Below, piece after piece: positions 8,299 through 16,644 of a DNA stretch of 33,473 bases. The notes beneath the pieces were generated by a model that did not search any database, had not been told where the DNA came from, and was given only the letters and a program-made list of their open reading frames with translations. The position numbers and the translations under genes are program-made. Origin of the DNA: an uncultured Prevotella sp. (GTDB lineage: Bacteria; Bacteroidota; Bacteroidia; Bacteroidales; Bacteroidaceae); contig ONYS01000042.1 in the NCBI GenBank assembly GCA_900322095.1, forward strand, positions 1-33,473. Direction: 5' to 3'. Numbering within the stretch: the first letter of the stretch is position 1; every line of letters starts with the position of its first letter.

Positions 8299-9339
8299 TT
8301 AATGGCGCTGTCTTCTCACCGTTACTCTTGCCGATGAGCTGGATGAAGCCGACGAAGAACTGCTGCGGCGCGAGCGCTTCACGGTTGTCGTGCTCTTGCC
8401 CGAGCGGCGGTTGGCCTTGCGGGCCTTCTTCAAGTCCTTTTTATCGAGCTTGGCAATGCTGTCAAGACTGTCCTTGCGGGCCTGGTCGCCCCACATGTTC
8501 TTCTCGAAAGCAAGAATCTCCTGCTCAATCTTGTTCTGAGCCTTCGATCGCAATGTGTCATTGTCCTGAGGCAGCGTTGTGCCTTGCATGTTGTTGGTCT
8601 TGTAGATCTTGCCCTTGTAGCGGTTCATCGTGAAGTAGTCGTCGACGCTCATCGTGGCTGCATTGTTGAGATTGCTCGTCATGATGGTCTGTCGGGCCAG
8701 GAAGGGAGCAATGTCGTCGTACTTCACCCAGAAGAGCGGGTATTTCGTTCCGCCGTCGCCGAAGTCGTCATCGCGCACCATCACCGGGCAAAGAGCCAGC
8801 ACCTTGGTGTGGAACGTGGCCGTGTTCTGGTCGTAATAAGAACTCTCCTTGATGAAGTAGGCCTTCACTTCGCGGCTGGGAATGTCGGAGTCGTCGATAT
8901 GGATACCACGGTCGGTGCGCTCGTAGTAGATCTCGTACTTCTTGAGAAACTCCAGCGGCTTCACGCGCAGCGACTCATCGAAGAGCGCGTCGCCCGAGTT
9001 GACATCGTAGTCGTAGGCCTTTATCTGTCCACGCAGCATGAGTTTGAACATATAGGTGAACAAGTTCATCTGCGATCCCTGCGGCTCTACCGGGTAGTAA
9101 AGTCCGGCATTGGCGTCTTGCGTGAGATCAATCTCTCGGTATACATCGCGTCGCCACACTACGTCCTCCTGCATCTCCGCCTGAGTGGGGAAGGAGATCT
9201 GGGCGCGGGTAGAGAGCTGGTTTTTATTGGACTTGCGTTCCTGCTCCGCAGCCTGCTCGGCGCGACGCTTTGCCGACTGGGCACTCACGCCCTGCACGGC
9301 AAGCAAAGCCAAGATGACTATTAATATCTTTCTCATCAT
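8299..9339 (-). CDS. gldN: T9SS ring protein GldN/PorN
   Basis: This is a periplasmic component that in the family works with GldK to form the outer-membrane-associated ring of the type IX secretion system. A signal peptide (MMRKILIVILALLAVQGVSA) is followed by a body with family features: DVVWRRDVYREIDL, NAGLYYPVEPQG, LFTYMFKLMLRGQIKAYDYD, and an LFWVKYDDIAPFLARQ-like stretch. Order and orientation (porP-K-L-M-N) match the canonical cluster. The oddity is the C-terminus: after about residue 295 it becomes a Lys/Arg-rich then Ser-rich tail (RRSSSSSASSSSSARVTVRR), which I would not expect to be part of the folded domain. Confidence 0.93.
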   Translation of the reverse strand: MMRKILIVILALLAVQGVSAQSAKRRAEQAAEQERKSNKNQLSTRAQISFPTQAEMQEDVVWRRDVYREIDLTQDANAGLYYPVEPQGSQMNLFTYMFKLMLRGQIKAYDYDVNSGDALFDESLRVKPLEFLKKYEIYYERTDRGIHIDDSDIPSREVKAYFIKESSYYDQNTATFHTKVLALCPVMVRDDDFGDGGTKYPLFWVKYDDIAPFLARQTIMTSNLNNAATMSVDDYFTMNRYKGKIYKTNNMQGTTLPQDNDTLRSKAQNKIEQEILAFEKNMWGDQARKDSLDSIAKLDKKDLKKARKANRRSGKSTTTVKRSRRSSSSSASSSSSARVTVRRQRH

Positions 9340-9465
9340 TAATATTTATTTCTTCTTTAATTTCAAAAAGCCTGAGGCGGGGTTTGCTGTGATGCAGCGA
9401 CTTGCCGAACCTGACGACTGACCATCAATCGGTGAGCGCTGATCATAGTCCTTTCGCGGCGCGCT

Positions 9466-11025
9466 TTATCTCACAATTACCTCCATCGAACCGGGCAAGA
9501 CGCGGGAAATGCCGTCGGGACCAATGGCGTGAACCTTGTTGATATAGAAGCGGCGGTTGCGCGACATCTTGCGGAACTGGTTGAGCTGAGCCTCGCTGAA
9601 CTGGCTGCCGTTGGAGTTGATGGGAACGGCATTGCCCATGTTGTCGAAGAACACCGTCTCAAAGCCTGTCACACGGAAAGCTATGTCGAGCAGTCCATCG
9701 TCGATGGCCGCGTGGATGCCACCCGTTCCCATGAGCGATGCTTTCGACAGCACACCGCCGCGGAAGCGGTTAGTGCCCACTGCGATATAAGCCGTTGGGT
9801 CGGGCAATTTGCGCACGTGGAAGGTGAAAGGCGGCATGGTGCGCACCTGTCCCTTGTCGCGGGCCGTGACGTGAAACGTCACATCCTTGCCGACGGCCGC
9901 CGGAACGGCTACAAAGTGACCGTTGCCCGTGGATTTAAGACTTCCGCCCGTCATCGAGACGCTCACGGCATTGGCGGGAACACCCGGCACACTGACGCTG
10001 ATGGGGTTGCTGTAGCCCGCATAGAGCACGTTCATCATGTCGGCGGCTACGGTGGCTGTATTGGGAGCCGGAATGACCGTGTACTTCTGTACGAAGTCGC
10101 GGCGCAGCATTTCGCCGGCAGTGTTGCGCATAAGGATGTAGCCCGAGAACTGATGCTCGCCTACACCGCCTGCCGTGAAGGCATACTGACCGGTGGGTGA
10201 GTTGACGCGCTGTCCGTTGACGTAGATGATGGGCTGCTGAGTGGTGTCGACGGCAGCCATCACGATGTTGGCGTTGAAGCGCTCACCGGGATAGAGCGTA
10301 GTCTTTTCGGGGATGACGAAAGCCGAAAGCTTATTGACGCGGATATCCTTCAGACCGACATTGGAAATCAGAGAGTGGAGCACCTCGCCTTCGGCATAGC
10401 GCACGTCGCTCTGCAGTTTGCTGAGCAGGGTTACGGCTGCAGCTACAGGCATATTCTCAAACATCGCCTCCTGCCAGTTCTTTCCCAGCGTGGCGTTGCT
10501 CGACTTGGGGACCTGCGTGGAGAGGTTGGCGGCGATGATCTTCTTCTGCAGCGGGTCGTTGATCATCGTCAGGATGCGCTCGCGATAGCTGTTGATGGCA
10601 TCGTAGAGCTTGCGTCCCTTATGCGTGCCCGGAGCAAGAAGCACCTCACCGGCAGCCTCCAGGTTGTCTTTGTTTTCAATATTGTTCAAATTGCCGTCTT
10701 TTCCGTCGGCCTTGCGCACAATCTCAATCTTCAGTTCCTGTGCGAAGTTGTAGAGCGAGTCGCTCATGTTCTTCACCATGGTGGCTTTCTCAAACCATTC
10801 GCGCACCTTGGTGGGGTTCTTCTCCATCATTTCCTCAAAGCTGCCGTAAATCTCCTTGTTCTGGAGCGACGAGCTGGCCGTTGTGCGCTTGAGGCTTTCC
10901 TCTACGATAGAGAAGCCGTTGAGCACCTCGGTGGAGATGTTCAGCGCCAACATAGCCATGAGGACTACGTACATGAGGTTGATCATCTTCTGGCGGGCGG
11001 AAAGTGGCCTTTTCTTTATTGCCAT
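9466..11025 (-). CDS. gldM: T9SS motor protein GldM/PorM
   Basis: This inner-membrane protein, with GldL, forms the proton-driven motor of the type IX secretion system. Its long periplasmic arm reaches the GldK/N ring. The N-terminus MAIKKRPLSARQKMINLMYV and the single transmembrane helix (about 14-34, LMYVVLMAMLALNIST) are diagnostic. The remaining 480 residues form the extended domains, including LYPGERFNANIVMAA and a C-terminal domain with GSQFSEAQLNQF. The 519-residue length is normal. It is 123 bp after gldL. That gap holds a small stem, ATGCGT/ACGCAT at 11048-11067, which may tune expression inside the operon. Confidence 0.95.
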   Translation of the reverse strand: MAIKKRPLSARQKMINLMYVVLMAMLALNISTEVLNGFSIVEESLKRTTASSSLQNKEIYGSFEEMMEKNPTKVREWFEKATMVKNMSDSLYNFAQELKIEIVRKADGKDGNLNNIENKDNLEAAGEVLLAPGTHKGRKLYDAINSYRERILTMINDPLQKKIIAANLSTQVPKSSNATLGKNWQEAMFENMPVAAAVTLLSKLQSDVRYAEGEVLHSLISNVGLKDIRVNKLSAFVIPEKTTLYPGERFNANIVMAAVDTTQQPIIYVNGQRVNSPTGQYAFTAGGVGEHQFSGYILMRNTAGEMLRRDFVQKYTVIPAPNTATVAADMMNVLYAGYSNPISVSVPGVPANAVSVSMTGGSLKSTGNGHFVAVPAAVGKDVTFHVTARDKGQVRTMPPFTFHVRKLPDPTAYIAVGTNRFRGGVLSKASLMGTGGIHAAIDDGLLDIAFRVTGFETVFFDNMGNAVPINSNGSQFSEAQLNQFRKMSRNRRFYINKVHAIGPDGISRVLPGSMEVIVR

Positions 11026-11148
11026 AGAAGCATTCTTTTAATGCATGATGCGTGAAGCATGACGCATAATTAAATTAGCTTTGCTGATAATTGTTGTCAG
11101 TTTATTTATTCTTTTTGCAGATTACAACCGGTCTCCGAGGTGATGGCA

Positions 11149-12033
11149 TTATGCGTTGGTCGGATTGGTTGCGGCACGCATGTTCACGGTCATAGCCTCA
11201 ATCATGCGGGCATAGATGGCGTTGAGCTGCTGAATCTGCTGAGCCATCTGCTGCGTCTGAGCGTTGATCGACTCGATGGTGCCCACCTGCTGGCTGGCGC
11301 CTTTAAGCTGCAGCTCGTAGATCTTCGTTATGCCGGTGAGCGTGCGGTTGAGATTTTCCATCTCCTCGCTGTCGCGGGTGAGGCGGGTAGACTGCTCGTT
11401 GACCTTCTTCAGCGTCTCCACGAGATTCTTCAACTCTTCTACGTAGTTGCCCTGAGCCTCGTTGAGCGCCTCGGCTTCTTCCTGCGACATCTGCGGAACG
11501 AAGTTCGGCTGTGGAGCAGCGACCGTAGCTGCTGCGGCGGGAGCTGCTGTTGCCGGTGCTGCGGTGCCGTCTGCCGATACAGATTGCTCGATGTGGGCAG
11601 CCTGAGCAGCGAGCGATGGCTCTTGGCCTTCAGCTGAGGCGCTGTAGGGCTGACCGCCACCAACGACCACCACTTGTGGACCTCCTTGCTGTGCGGGAGC
11701 GGCAGCAGTGCCCGGCGCAACAGGTTCACCATTGGTAGGCATAGCGCCACCTTCGAGATATTCCTCGGTGACGTGGGTGGGAATGTCGCGACCCTCGGCG
11801 GTCTTGTCGAAAGGCCGGTCGAAAGCGGAGATGAAGAACACGACGACCTCAGTGCCCATACCCACGAAAAGCATGATGTTGGCACCCGGTAGGTGGGTGA
11901 GCTTGAAGAGTGCACCTAAGATCACAATGGAGGCACCCCAGCTGTATGCGTAGTTCAGAAATGTCTGGCCAGGCACGCTGTCCATCCATTTCTGCATGCG
12001 GTAGACGATATTGAATTTGCTGTATTCTGCCAT
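11149..12033 (-). CDS. gldL: T9SS motor protein GldL/PorL
   Basis: This is the inner-membrane partner of GldM in the T9SS motor. Two transmembrane helices are visible (about 26-44 and 50-70). The first ends in K44-L-T-H47 and the second has E62; buried Lys/His and Glu residues at these places are the expected proton-path residues of the family. After the helices come FDRPFDKTAEGRDIPTHVTE, a long Ala/Pro/Thr linker (about 165-185), and a coiled-coil C-terminal region (VEELKNLVETLKKVNEQS and on). It starts 4 bp after gldK. The low-complexity linker makes the protein (294 aa) longer than compact GldL proteins. Confidence 0.94.
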   Translation of the reverse strand: MAEYSKFNIVYRMQKWMDSVPGQTFLNYAYSWGASIVILGALFKLTHLPGANIMLFVGMGTEVVVFFISAFDRPFDKTAEGRDIPTHVTEEYLEGGAMPTNGEPVAPGTAAAPAQQGGPQVVVVGGGQPYSASAEGQEPSLAAQAAHIEQSVSADGTAAPATAAPAAAATVAAPQPNFVPQMSQEEAEALNEAQGNYVEELKNLVETLKKVNEQSTRLTRDSEEMENLNRTLTGITKIYELQLKGASQQVGTIESINAQTQQMAQQIQQLNAIYARMIEAMTVNMRAATNPTNA

Positions 12034-12037
12034 AATA

Positions 12038-13495
12038 TTACTTTCTCTTGTTCTTTTTTACTTTGTTTGTGCTCGACGAACTGGCCAGACTTCTCACGCA
12101 CCTGAATCCGATGTAGGAACGGGGCTGGTTCTGATATTCCCACGTGCGCCAAGCCGAGCGTATGTAGCTCTCGGGGTCTTTCCAGCTACCACCGCGCACG
12201 CTCTTCTTCTTCAGCTTGTAGGGATCTTCCTTGGCTGCCTTGTATTCGAGCTGCGGGTTGAGGTCGTTCATGGCGTCGACACCACTCTCGGTGTACTCCG
12301 TACTCGTCCATTCGGCCACGTTGCCTGCCATATCGAAGAGCCCGTTGCTGTTGGCTCCGTAGATGCCCACCTGACTCGTTATCAGGTTGCCGTCCTCGGT
12401 GTAGTTGCCGCGGTCGGGCTTGAAGTTGGCATAGAAGCAGCCGTTGCCGTTCTTCACGTCGGCATTGTCCCAGGGGAATTCGTTCTGTTGCTTTCCGCGT
12501 GCGGCGTATTCCCATTCGGCCTCGGTCGGCAGACGATAGCGCTGCACGTAGCGGGCCTCACCGCCAAGACCTTTGAGCAGATAGTCGGTGCGCCATGCGC
12601 AGAAGGCATTGGCCTGCTCCCACGTCACGCCCACAACGGGATAGTTGTTGTAGGAGGGATTGGAGAAGTAGTTGCGCAGGTAGACCTCGTTGTCGGAGTT
12701 GCGGAAGTCGTTGACCCAACAGGTTGTGTCGGGATAGATGTTGACGATGTAGGTGTTGAGGAAGTCCCACGGTCCCGACAGCGGGCGGTTGATGGTCTCG
12801 CGGTGGATGTTGCCCTCATCATCGATGTAGGCCGTATCCTTGGAGATCATGACCACCTCGTTGGGGTCCACTTCCACGTCGGTATTGAGATTGCGTTCCG
12901 ACGGGTTGAGGCGGTTGCGGCGCAGGGCGGCCGTGGTGTAGTCGTAAATCTCATAGCGATAGTTCATCTGGCTGGCGTCGAGCGACTTCTCTCCCGTCAC
13001 CGGATTGGTGACGTAGAGGCTCTCGATGGCGCGCTGTTCGTCCTCATTGGGCTTGCGGGGCAGCGACTTCTTCCAGTTCAGATGCGGCTTGACGGGATCG
13101 CCGTTCTTATCCTCTGTTATCATGTAGGATTCGTCACCGGCATAGGAGGGGGAGGCGAGACGCGTGCGCAGAATGGAGTCGCGCACCCAGTAGACGAACT
13201 GCTTGTATTCAGAGTTCGTCACCTCGGTCTCATCCATCCAGAATCCGTCTACGGAGATGGATTTCTTCGGTATGTTCTTGCCCCACAGACTGTCTTCAGG
13301 AATATTTCCCATCTGCAGGAATCCGCGGTCGATGCGCGTCATGCCGTAGGGAGTGGGTTCGGTGAAGCCTTTGCCACCGCCAACGCCGACGACCTCGCCG
13401 CCACGTCCTGACGATGATGCAGACTTAGCGCCGAAACAGCCGGTGAGCGTCAGGGCGATGACCGCCATGCATACTGCTATGATTGATTTTCTCAT
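12038..13495 (-). CDS. gldK: T9SS lipoprotein GldK/PorK, FGE-sulfatase fold
   Basis: This is an outer-membrane lipoprotein of the T9SS ring. The lipobox LTGC puts the lipidated cysteine at residue 20. The mature part has the formylglycine-generating-enzyme fold used by GldK: DRGFLQMGNIPED, FWMDETEVTNSEYKQFV, then RLPTEAEWEYAARGK, NSNGLFDMAGNVAEWTSTEY, and SVRGGSWKDPESYIRSAWR. A polar insert at about 150-250 (ESLYVTNPVTGEKSLDASQM and following) is typical of GldK. It starts 22 bp after porP and runs almost directly into gldL. Confidence 0.94.
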   Translation of the reverse strand: MRKSIIAVCMAVIALTLTGCFGAKSASSSGRGGEVVGVGGGKGFTEPTPYGMTRIDRGFLQMGNIPEDSLWGKNIPKKSISVDGFWMDETEVTNSEYKQFVYWVRDSILRTRLASPSYAGDESYMITEDKNGDPVKPHLNWKKSLPRKPNEDEQRAIESLYVTNPVTGEKSLDASQMNYRYEIYDYTTAALRRNRLNPSERNLNTDVEVDPNEVVMISKDTAYIDDEGNIHRETINRPLSGPWDFLNTYIVNIYPDTTCWVNDFRNSDNEVYLRNYFSNPSYNNYPVVGVTWEQANAFCAWRTDYLLKGLGGEARYVQRYRLPTEAEWEYAARGKQQNEFPWDNADVKNGNGCFYANFKPDRGNYTEDGNLITSQVGIYGANSNGLFDMAGNVAEWTSTEYTESGVDAMNDLNPQLEYKAAKEDPYKLKKKSVRGGSWKDPESYIRSAWRTWEYQNQPRSYIGFRCVRSLASSSSTNKVKKNKRK

Positions 13496-13517
13496 CTTTT
13501 ATTGTTATACCTTATTA

Positions 13518-14456
13518 TTATAGAATGCGGACTGCCGAATGGCGGTTGCGTCCTTTTTTCTGTAGATTCACATCCATTTGATAGCCCACGAAGAACTCGT
13601 GGCTTCCGTTGCTGACATTGATAGCCGAGGTGTACATCTCGTAGCTGTAGCCCACAACGATTCCATGGAAACTGCCGCCGACATATACCGTGGCGGAGTT
13701 GGTAGGGCTATAGCCGGCTCCGAGATAGAGCATCTTGTTTTCATGCTGATAAACCAATCGGGTGGTGATGTCGGCCCGATAAGCACTCAGGTCGGTGCGC
13801 ACGAGCACGCTGGGCTTTATCGTTAGAAACGGATTTCTTAATTTTATATTGTATCCTCCTGTTAAATAAAAGGAGGGATCAATCTTCAATTCATTGGTCT
13901 CGCCAAGGTTGACGGTGGGCGACGTGAGGTGCTGTCCCGACAATCCCACATACCATGGTCCGTGGTTGTAGTAGAGGCCGAAAGCCAGGTCGAAGCCGTT
14001 GCCCGAGATGTCGCTTGTGGCGAAGGCTGGGTCGCTGCTGTCCTCCAGGTTGGCCTTGCTGCCGTTGAAGTCCTCGCTGAGCAGTCCCAACTGGATACCC
14101 GCAGCCAGACGCCCGCCGAAGAGACGGAAACGGTAGGCATACTGGGCCATGAGCTGCTGATGGGTGAAGAGTCCAATCTTGTCGTTCATGAACTTCAATC
14201 CCACGCCGTGGTAGGACTTCAACGCATAGAAGGGCATGTCGGCAGCGGCGTAGGCCGTCTGGGGATTGTGTTTGAATCCAGCGAAGTCCAGGGCATAGGC
14301 AGCGGTGATGTTCAGTTTCGCCTCCTTACCGACAGCCGCGGGGTTGAACGACGGCTCCATGTCGAAGTAGTGGGCGAAGTTGACATCATACTGCGCTTTG
14401 GCACCCATGGCGCACGTTGCGAGCAACAATGTTATGGAGATAATGCGTTTTAACAC
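13518..14456 (-). CDS. porP: T9SS membrane protein PorP/SprF family
   Basis: This is an outer-membrane barrel of the type IX secretion system, anchoring the GldKLMN assembly or a surface substrate. The body shows family motifs QYDVNFAHYFDMEPSFNPAA, FKHNPQTAYAAADMPF, GVGLKFMNDKIGLFTHQQLM and RFRLFGGRLAAGIQLGLL. The open frame extends to 14552, but the first 32 codons are not signal-like. The GTG at 14456 begins a normal signal peptide (LKRIISITLLLATCAMGAKA), so I use it; the protein is then 312 aa, right for the family. It is the first gene of the operon. A second possibility is the ATG near the end of the signal region, which would remove the export signal and is unlikely. Confidence 0.9.
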   Translation of the reverse strand: MLKRIISITLLLATCAMGAKAQYDVNFAHYFDMEPSFNPAAVGKEAKLNITAAYALDFAGFKHNPQTAYAAADMPFYALKSYHGVGLKFMNDKIGLFTHQQLMAQYAYRFRLFGGRLAAGIQLGLLSEDFNGSKANLEDSSDPAFATSDISGNGFDLAFGLYYNHGPWYVGLSGQHLTSPTVNLGETNELKIDPSFYLTGGYNIKLRNPFLTIKPSVLVRTDLSAYRADITTRLVYQHENKMLYLGAGYSPTNSATVYVGGSFHGIVVGYSYEMYTSAINVSNGSHEFFVGYQMDVNLQKKGRNRHSAVRIL

Positions 14457-14545
14457 GCTAAAATAACGAGTGACGAGACAAATTATTGTCTGCAAGTTAA
14501 TATTCGGGGGTAAATTACTGTCAACTTGCGTCGGAGGGGATATGA

Positions 14546-14597
14546 GACCCACCCCCGGCCCCTCAAAGACCCACCCTCGGCCCCTCCCTACAAAGAG
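14546..14597 (+). repeat. REP-type repeat, one and a half copies
   Basis: GACCCACCCCCGGCCCCTC (14546-14564) is followed at 14568 by GACCCACCCTCGGCCCCTCC and TACAAAGAGG. The closing arm is truncated, so the hairpin seen in the other copies is lost. It lies about 90 bp upstream of the porP GTG. Confidence 0.7.
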
Positions 14598-14770
14598 GCT
14601 GTAACAAAACTCTAAAATTGGCTTCCGTTAAAGGTACTTCGAATTTTTTTAGTTGCATTATGCTTGCTAAAGACATTAGAGGGGAGAAGCAAGCGGTGCG
14701 GATTCTCTATACCAAGTCTGCCCGTCATGGGTTGGTTAGTTTGCCCTATCTTGCTTCCTTTGGAGTTCGT
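14598..14770. other. non-coding stretch upstream of porP
   Basis: No supported gene or RNA is visible here. It starts with GGCTGTAACAAAACT, a sequence that recalls insertion-sequence ends, but no partner end or transposase is present. It sits between two repeat families and may be old repeat debris. Confidence 0.4.
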
Positions 14771-14955
14771 GGGAGCGGCGGCATTCCTGCCGCCGAAGGA
14801 TTTACTTTTGATGGGCAAGCGTTCTTTCTCGGCCGTCAGGAATGACGGCCCTCCTCCCATTCGGCGCTCTTTTCAATCCTGACCGTCAGAAATGACGGCC
14901 CTCCTACCATTTGACGCTTTTTTCAATCTTGGCCGTCAGGAATGACGGCCCTCCT
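14771..14955 (+). repeat. REP/MITE-like element with a tandemly amplified right end
   Basis: Left hairpin GGCGGC-ATTCCT-GCCGCC at about 14777-14794, then ATTTACTTTTGATGGGC, then right hairpin GGCCGTC-AGGAAT-GACGGCC (14831-14850) and CTCCT. The right half is then repeated twice more at exactly 50-bp steps (14881, 14931), the middle copy with two substitutions. The intervening sequence also repeats (TTTTTTCAATCYTG). Four other members lie elsewhere in the window. Confidence 0.85.
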
Positions 14956-15022
14956 ACGCACGTCCCTACTAACAATTAAGTAAATATTCTGTTAGCCAAT
15001 TATGAATTGTGAATTATGAATT

Positions 15023-15053
15023 AAAAAGGCTGTCCTCTCAGGACAGCCTTTTT
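15023..15053. terminator. bidirectional intrinsic terminator
   Basis: AAAAAGGCTGTCC and GGACAGCCTTTTT form a perfect 13-bp stem with loop TCTCA. It lies 8 bp after the stop of the DUF2795 gene (minus strand) and would end that operon. The A/T runs on both sides allow it to work in either direction. Confidence 0.88.
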
Positions 15054-15060
15054 CTATGAC

Positions 15061-15270
15061 TTAATATTCATCTTCGTTCCATAAAAAGTCTTCTTTCGAC
15101 GGATAGTCGGGCCACAGATCTTCGATACTGTCGTAGGTTTCTCCGTCGTCCTCTATCTCTTGAAGATTTTCCAACACTTCAGCAGGTGCGCCTGAACGAA
15201 TGGCATAATCTATAAGTTCGTCTTTGGTTGCGGGCCAGGGCGCATCTTCAAGTTTTGAAGCCAATTCCAG
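15061..15270 (-). CDS. DUF2795 family protein, start region apparently disrupted
   Basis: The protein is acidic and about 67-69 residues: KLEDAPWPATKDELIDYAIR, then SGAPAEVLENLQEIEDDGE, YDSIEDLWPDYP and a terminal NEDEY. This is the DUF2795 family, function unknown, common in Bacteroidetes. As I recall, homologs begin MYWTLELASKLEDAPWP. Here the sequence reads ATG TAA CTG GAA TTG GCT: the expected ATG (15276-15274) is followed at once by TAA, then the conserved L-E-L-A-S-K continues in frame. That is explained by loss of 6 nt covering parts of Y-W-T. Translation could still begin at CTG 15270 or TTG 15264, or the gene may be newly inactivated. It sits 132 bp after the adenosyltransferase. Confidence 0.75.
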   Translation of the reverse strand: MELASKLEDAPWPATKDELIDYAIRSGAPAEVLENLQEIEDDGETYDSIEDLWPDYPSKEDFLWNEDEY

Positions 15271-15402
15271 TTACATTAACTCGTTTCTCTCCTTAGAGAA
15301 AATCCAAACGAAGGCGTTTCGTGTCCGAAAGTCAGGCTTTTGGGCGGTGCCTTTTCTATTGGTTGCGCAAAAATACAAAATTTCTATCTTTCTGCAAGAA
15401 AA

Positions 15403-15906
15403 TCACCATGTTTTTTCGGCTACATTGTAAACGAAGTTTAATTTTCTGGCCAGAATGAAAAAATAATCCGATAATCTGTTGAGAAAGAGTAATACGCTGG
15501 CGTCTACAGTACGGATTTTGGACAGCGAGACAAAGTTGCGCTCAGCTCTTCTGCATACCGTCCTGCATACGTGACTGAGGGCCGCGGCCCTGCATCCGCC
15601 GGGATAAACGAAGTCTCTCAATGGAGGCAAATCTTCTGTCATTGCATCCATATCCTGTTCCAATTGTGTGGTCAGTGTTGTGGGGATGGATTTGTTGCCG
15701 CCGATGTCGAACATTGTCGTTTGTAGATTGTGTAGTCGTTCAAGAACTTGTTTGTCTTCGATGTAGGTCATCAGCAGTCCGATTTGGGCATTGAGTTCGT
15801 CTATGGTACCGATGGCTTCCACCTGCGGATCGTCCTTGCTTACTCGTTCTCCGGTTGAAAGCTGGGTTGTACCCTTGTCTCCGGTCTTCGTATAGATTCT
15901 AAACAT
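15403..15906 (-). CDS. PduO-type cob(I)alamin adenosyltransferase
   Basis: This cytoplasmic enzyme transfers the adenosyl group of ATP to cob(I)alamin to make coenzyme B12, used for example by methylmalonyl-CoA mutase in succinate/propionate metabolism. Visible features are the ATP-binding start FRIYTKTGDKGTTQL (residues 2-16), VEAIGTIDELNAQIGLL (29-45), the catalytic helix HVCRTVCRRAERNFV (112-126) with the expected Arg and Glu, and FLNRLSDYFFILARKLN (141-157). At 167 residues it is slightly short at the C-terminus but otherwise complete. It starts 3 bp after the upstream methyltransferase-like gene, so the two are co-transcribed. Confidence 0.92.
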   Translation of the reverse strand: MFRIYTKTGDKGTTQLSTGERVSKDDPQVEAIGTIDELNAQIGLLMTYIEDKQVLERLHNLQTTMFDIGGNKSIPTTLTTQLEQDMDAMTEDLPPLRDFVYPGGCRAAALSHVCRTVCRRAERNFVSLSKIRTVDASVLLFLNRLSDYFFILARKLNFVYNVAEKTW

Positions 15907-15909
15907 GGT

Positions 15910-16470
15910 TCAATAGTTTACTTTATAGTGTTGTTTGGTTCTGTTGTCGAAAAACAGGATGCCGCAGTCGAACAAGTCGAAGCTCACGCTCGTGCGGCTG
16001 TCGGTAGTCATCTTTCGCCAAAGCCTGAACGCCCTGCGGTTGCGGTGAATTCCTCCGACGACGAGCAGCGTTGTGGCTGAGGCTCTTTCCACGCACAGCT
16101 TGAAGTTCTCCGTAGCCTGCCCGTCGGCCTGCATACGAATTACGCCGGGATGAGGGCAGTTGGTCGTCAACTGCGTCTTATGACAGCCCGCTGTGATGTA
16201 GGCCTTTTCGGCATCGCTGCACGGTGACAATTCCCACCACACCTCGGCCTGAGCGTAGTTGGCCAGGCGGAAGAGCAACTCGCACCACCGCCGCTGCCCC
16301 TCGTCGAGTTGCGGAAAGCGTTGGCACAGTTCTTCGTAGGCATAGTAGGGATAGCGCTCGTTGAGCACATATCGGATAAACCGATAGGCGGAGGGCGACT
16401 GCACGCCGAATCCTCTTGACCGAGGAATGCGGCAGATTCGCGATGCTATGCGTTTGATGGTGTAGAGCAT
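15910..16470 (-). CDS. methyltransferase-like protein of unknown substrate
   Basis: The 186-residue protein opens LYTIKRIASRICRIPRSRGF and GVQSPSAYRFIRYVLNERYP, which resembles the N-terminus of a Bacteroidetes family annotated as class I SAM-dependent methyltransferases. The end (FDLFDCGILFFDNRTKQHYK) matches the end of that fold. I do not see a normal glycine-rich SAM-binding loop; only ATTLLVVGGIHRN resembles part of the core, so it may be a shortened or inactive relative. I chose ATG 16470 rather than ATG 16488 because the best promoter -7 box (16490-16497) would place the transcript start at or after 16488. It is the first gene of the operon with the adenosyltransferase. Confidence 0.6.
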   Translation of the reverse strand: MLYTIKRIASRICRIPRSRGFGVQSPSAYRFIRYVLNERYPYYAYEELCQRFPQLDEGQRRWCELLFRLANYAQAEVWWELSPCSDAEKAYITAGCHKTQLTTNCPHPGVIRMQADGQATENFKLCVERASATTLLVVGGIHRNRRAFRLWRKMTTDSRTSVSFDLFDCGILFFDNRTKQHYKVNY

Positions 16471-16489
16471 GTTGTGGTGAAATGACATG

Positions 16490-16520
16490 CAAAGATAAGT
16501 AAATTATGAGGATTAGGAAA
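16490..16520 (-). promoter_or_regulatory. Bacteroidetes-type promoter of the methyltransferase-like/adenosyltransferase operon
   Basis: On the minus strand TTTC (16520-16517), 19 bp, then TATCTTTG (16497-16490). This matches TTTG-N19-TAnnTTTG with one change in the -33 box. The predicted start of transcription is near 16484, leaving a leader of about 14 nt before ATG 16470. Confidence 0.6.
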
Positions 16521-16554
16521 GAGGGGGAAAGAATTTTTAAAGAAATAAGGAGAA

Positions 16555-16589
16555 GACCCACTCCCGGCCCCTCCTTACAGAGGGAGGGG
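16555..16589 (+). repeat. REP-type hairpin repeat
   Basis: GACCCACTCCCGGCCCCTCC, TTACAG, then AGGGAGGGG. It is a full member of the family also found at 7441, 14546 and 30503, here about 65 bp upstream of an operon promoter. Confidence 0.7.
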
Positions 16590-16644
16590 AGCAAAACAGT
16601 GATGTGTTAAATATCGATTGATACGCGTTGTGGGACCGCATGGT

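Noticed and set aside
12011-13411. 466-codon open frame on the plus strand
   Set aside because: It is antisense to gldK, whose FGE motifs are intact; the translation is low-complexity Val/Gly/Leu.
14598-14770. Insertion-sequence remnant
   Set aside because: Only one IS-like end motif is seen; there is no second end, target duplication or transposase fragment.
15906-16600. Cobalamin riboswitch upstream of the adenosyltransferase operon
   Set aside because: The predicted leader is only about 14 nt and no B12-box-like sequence was seen.
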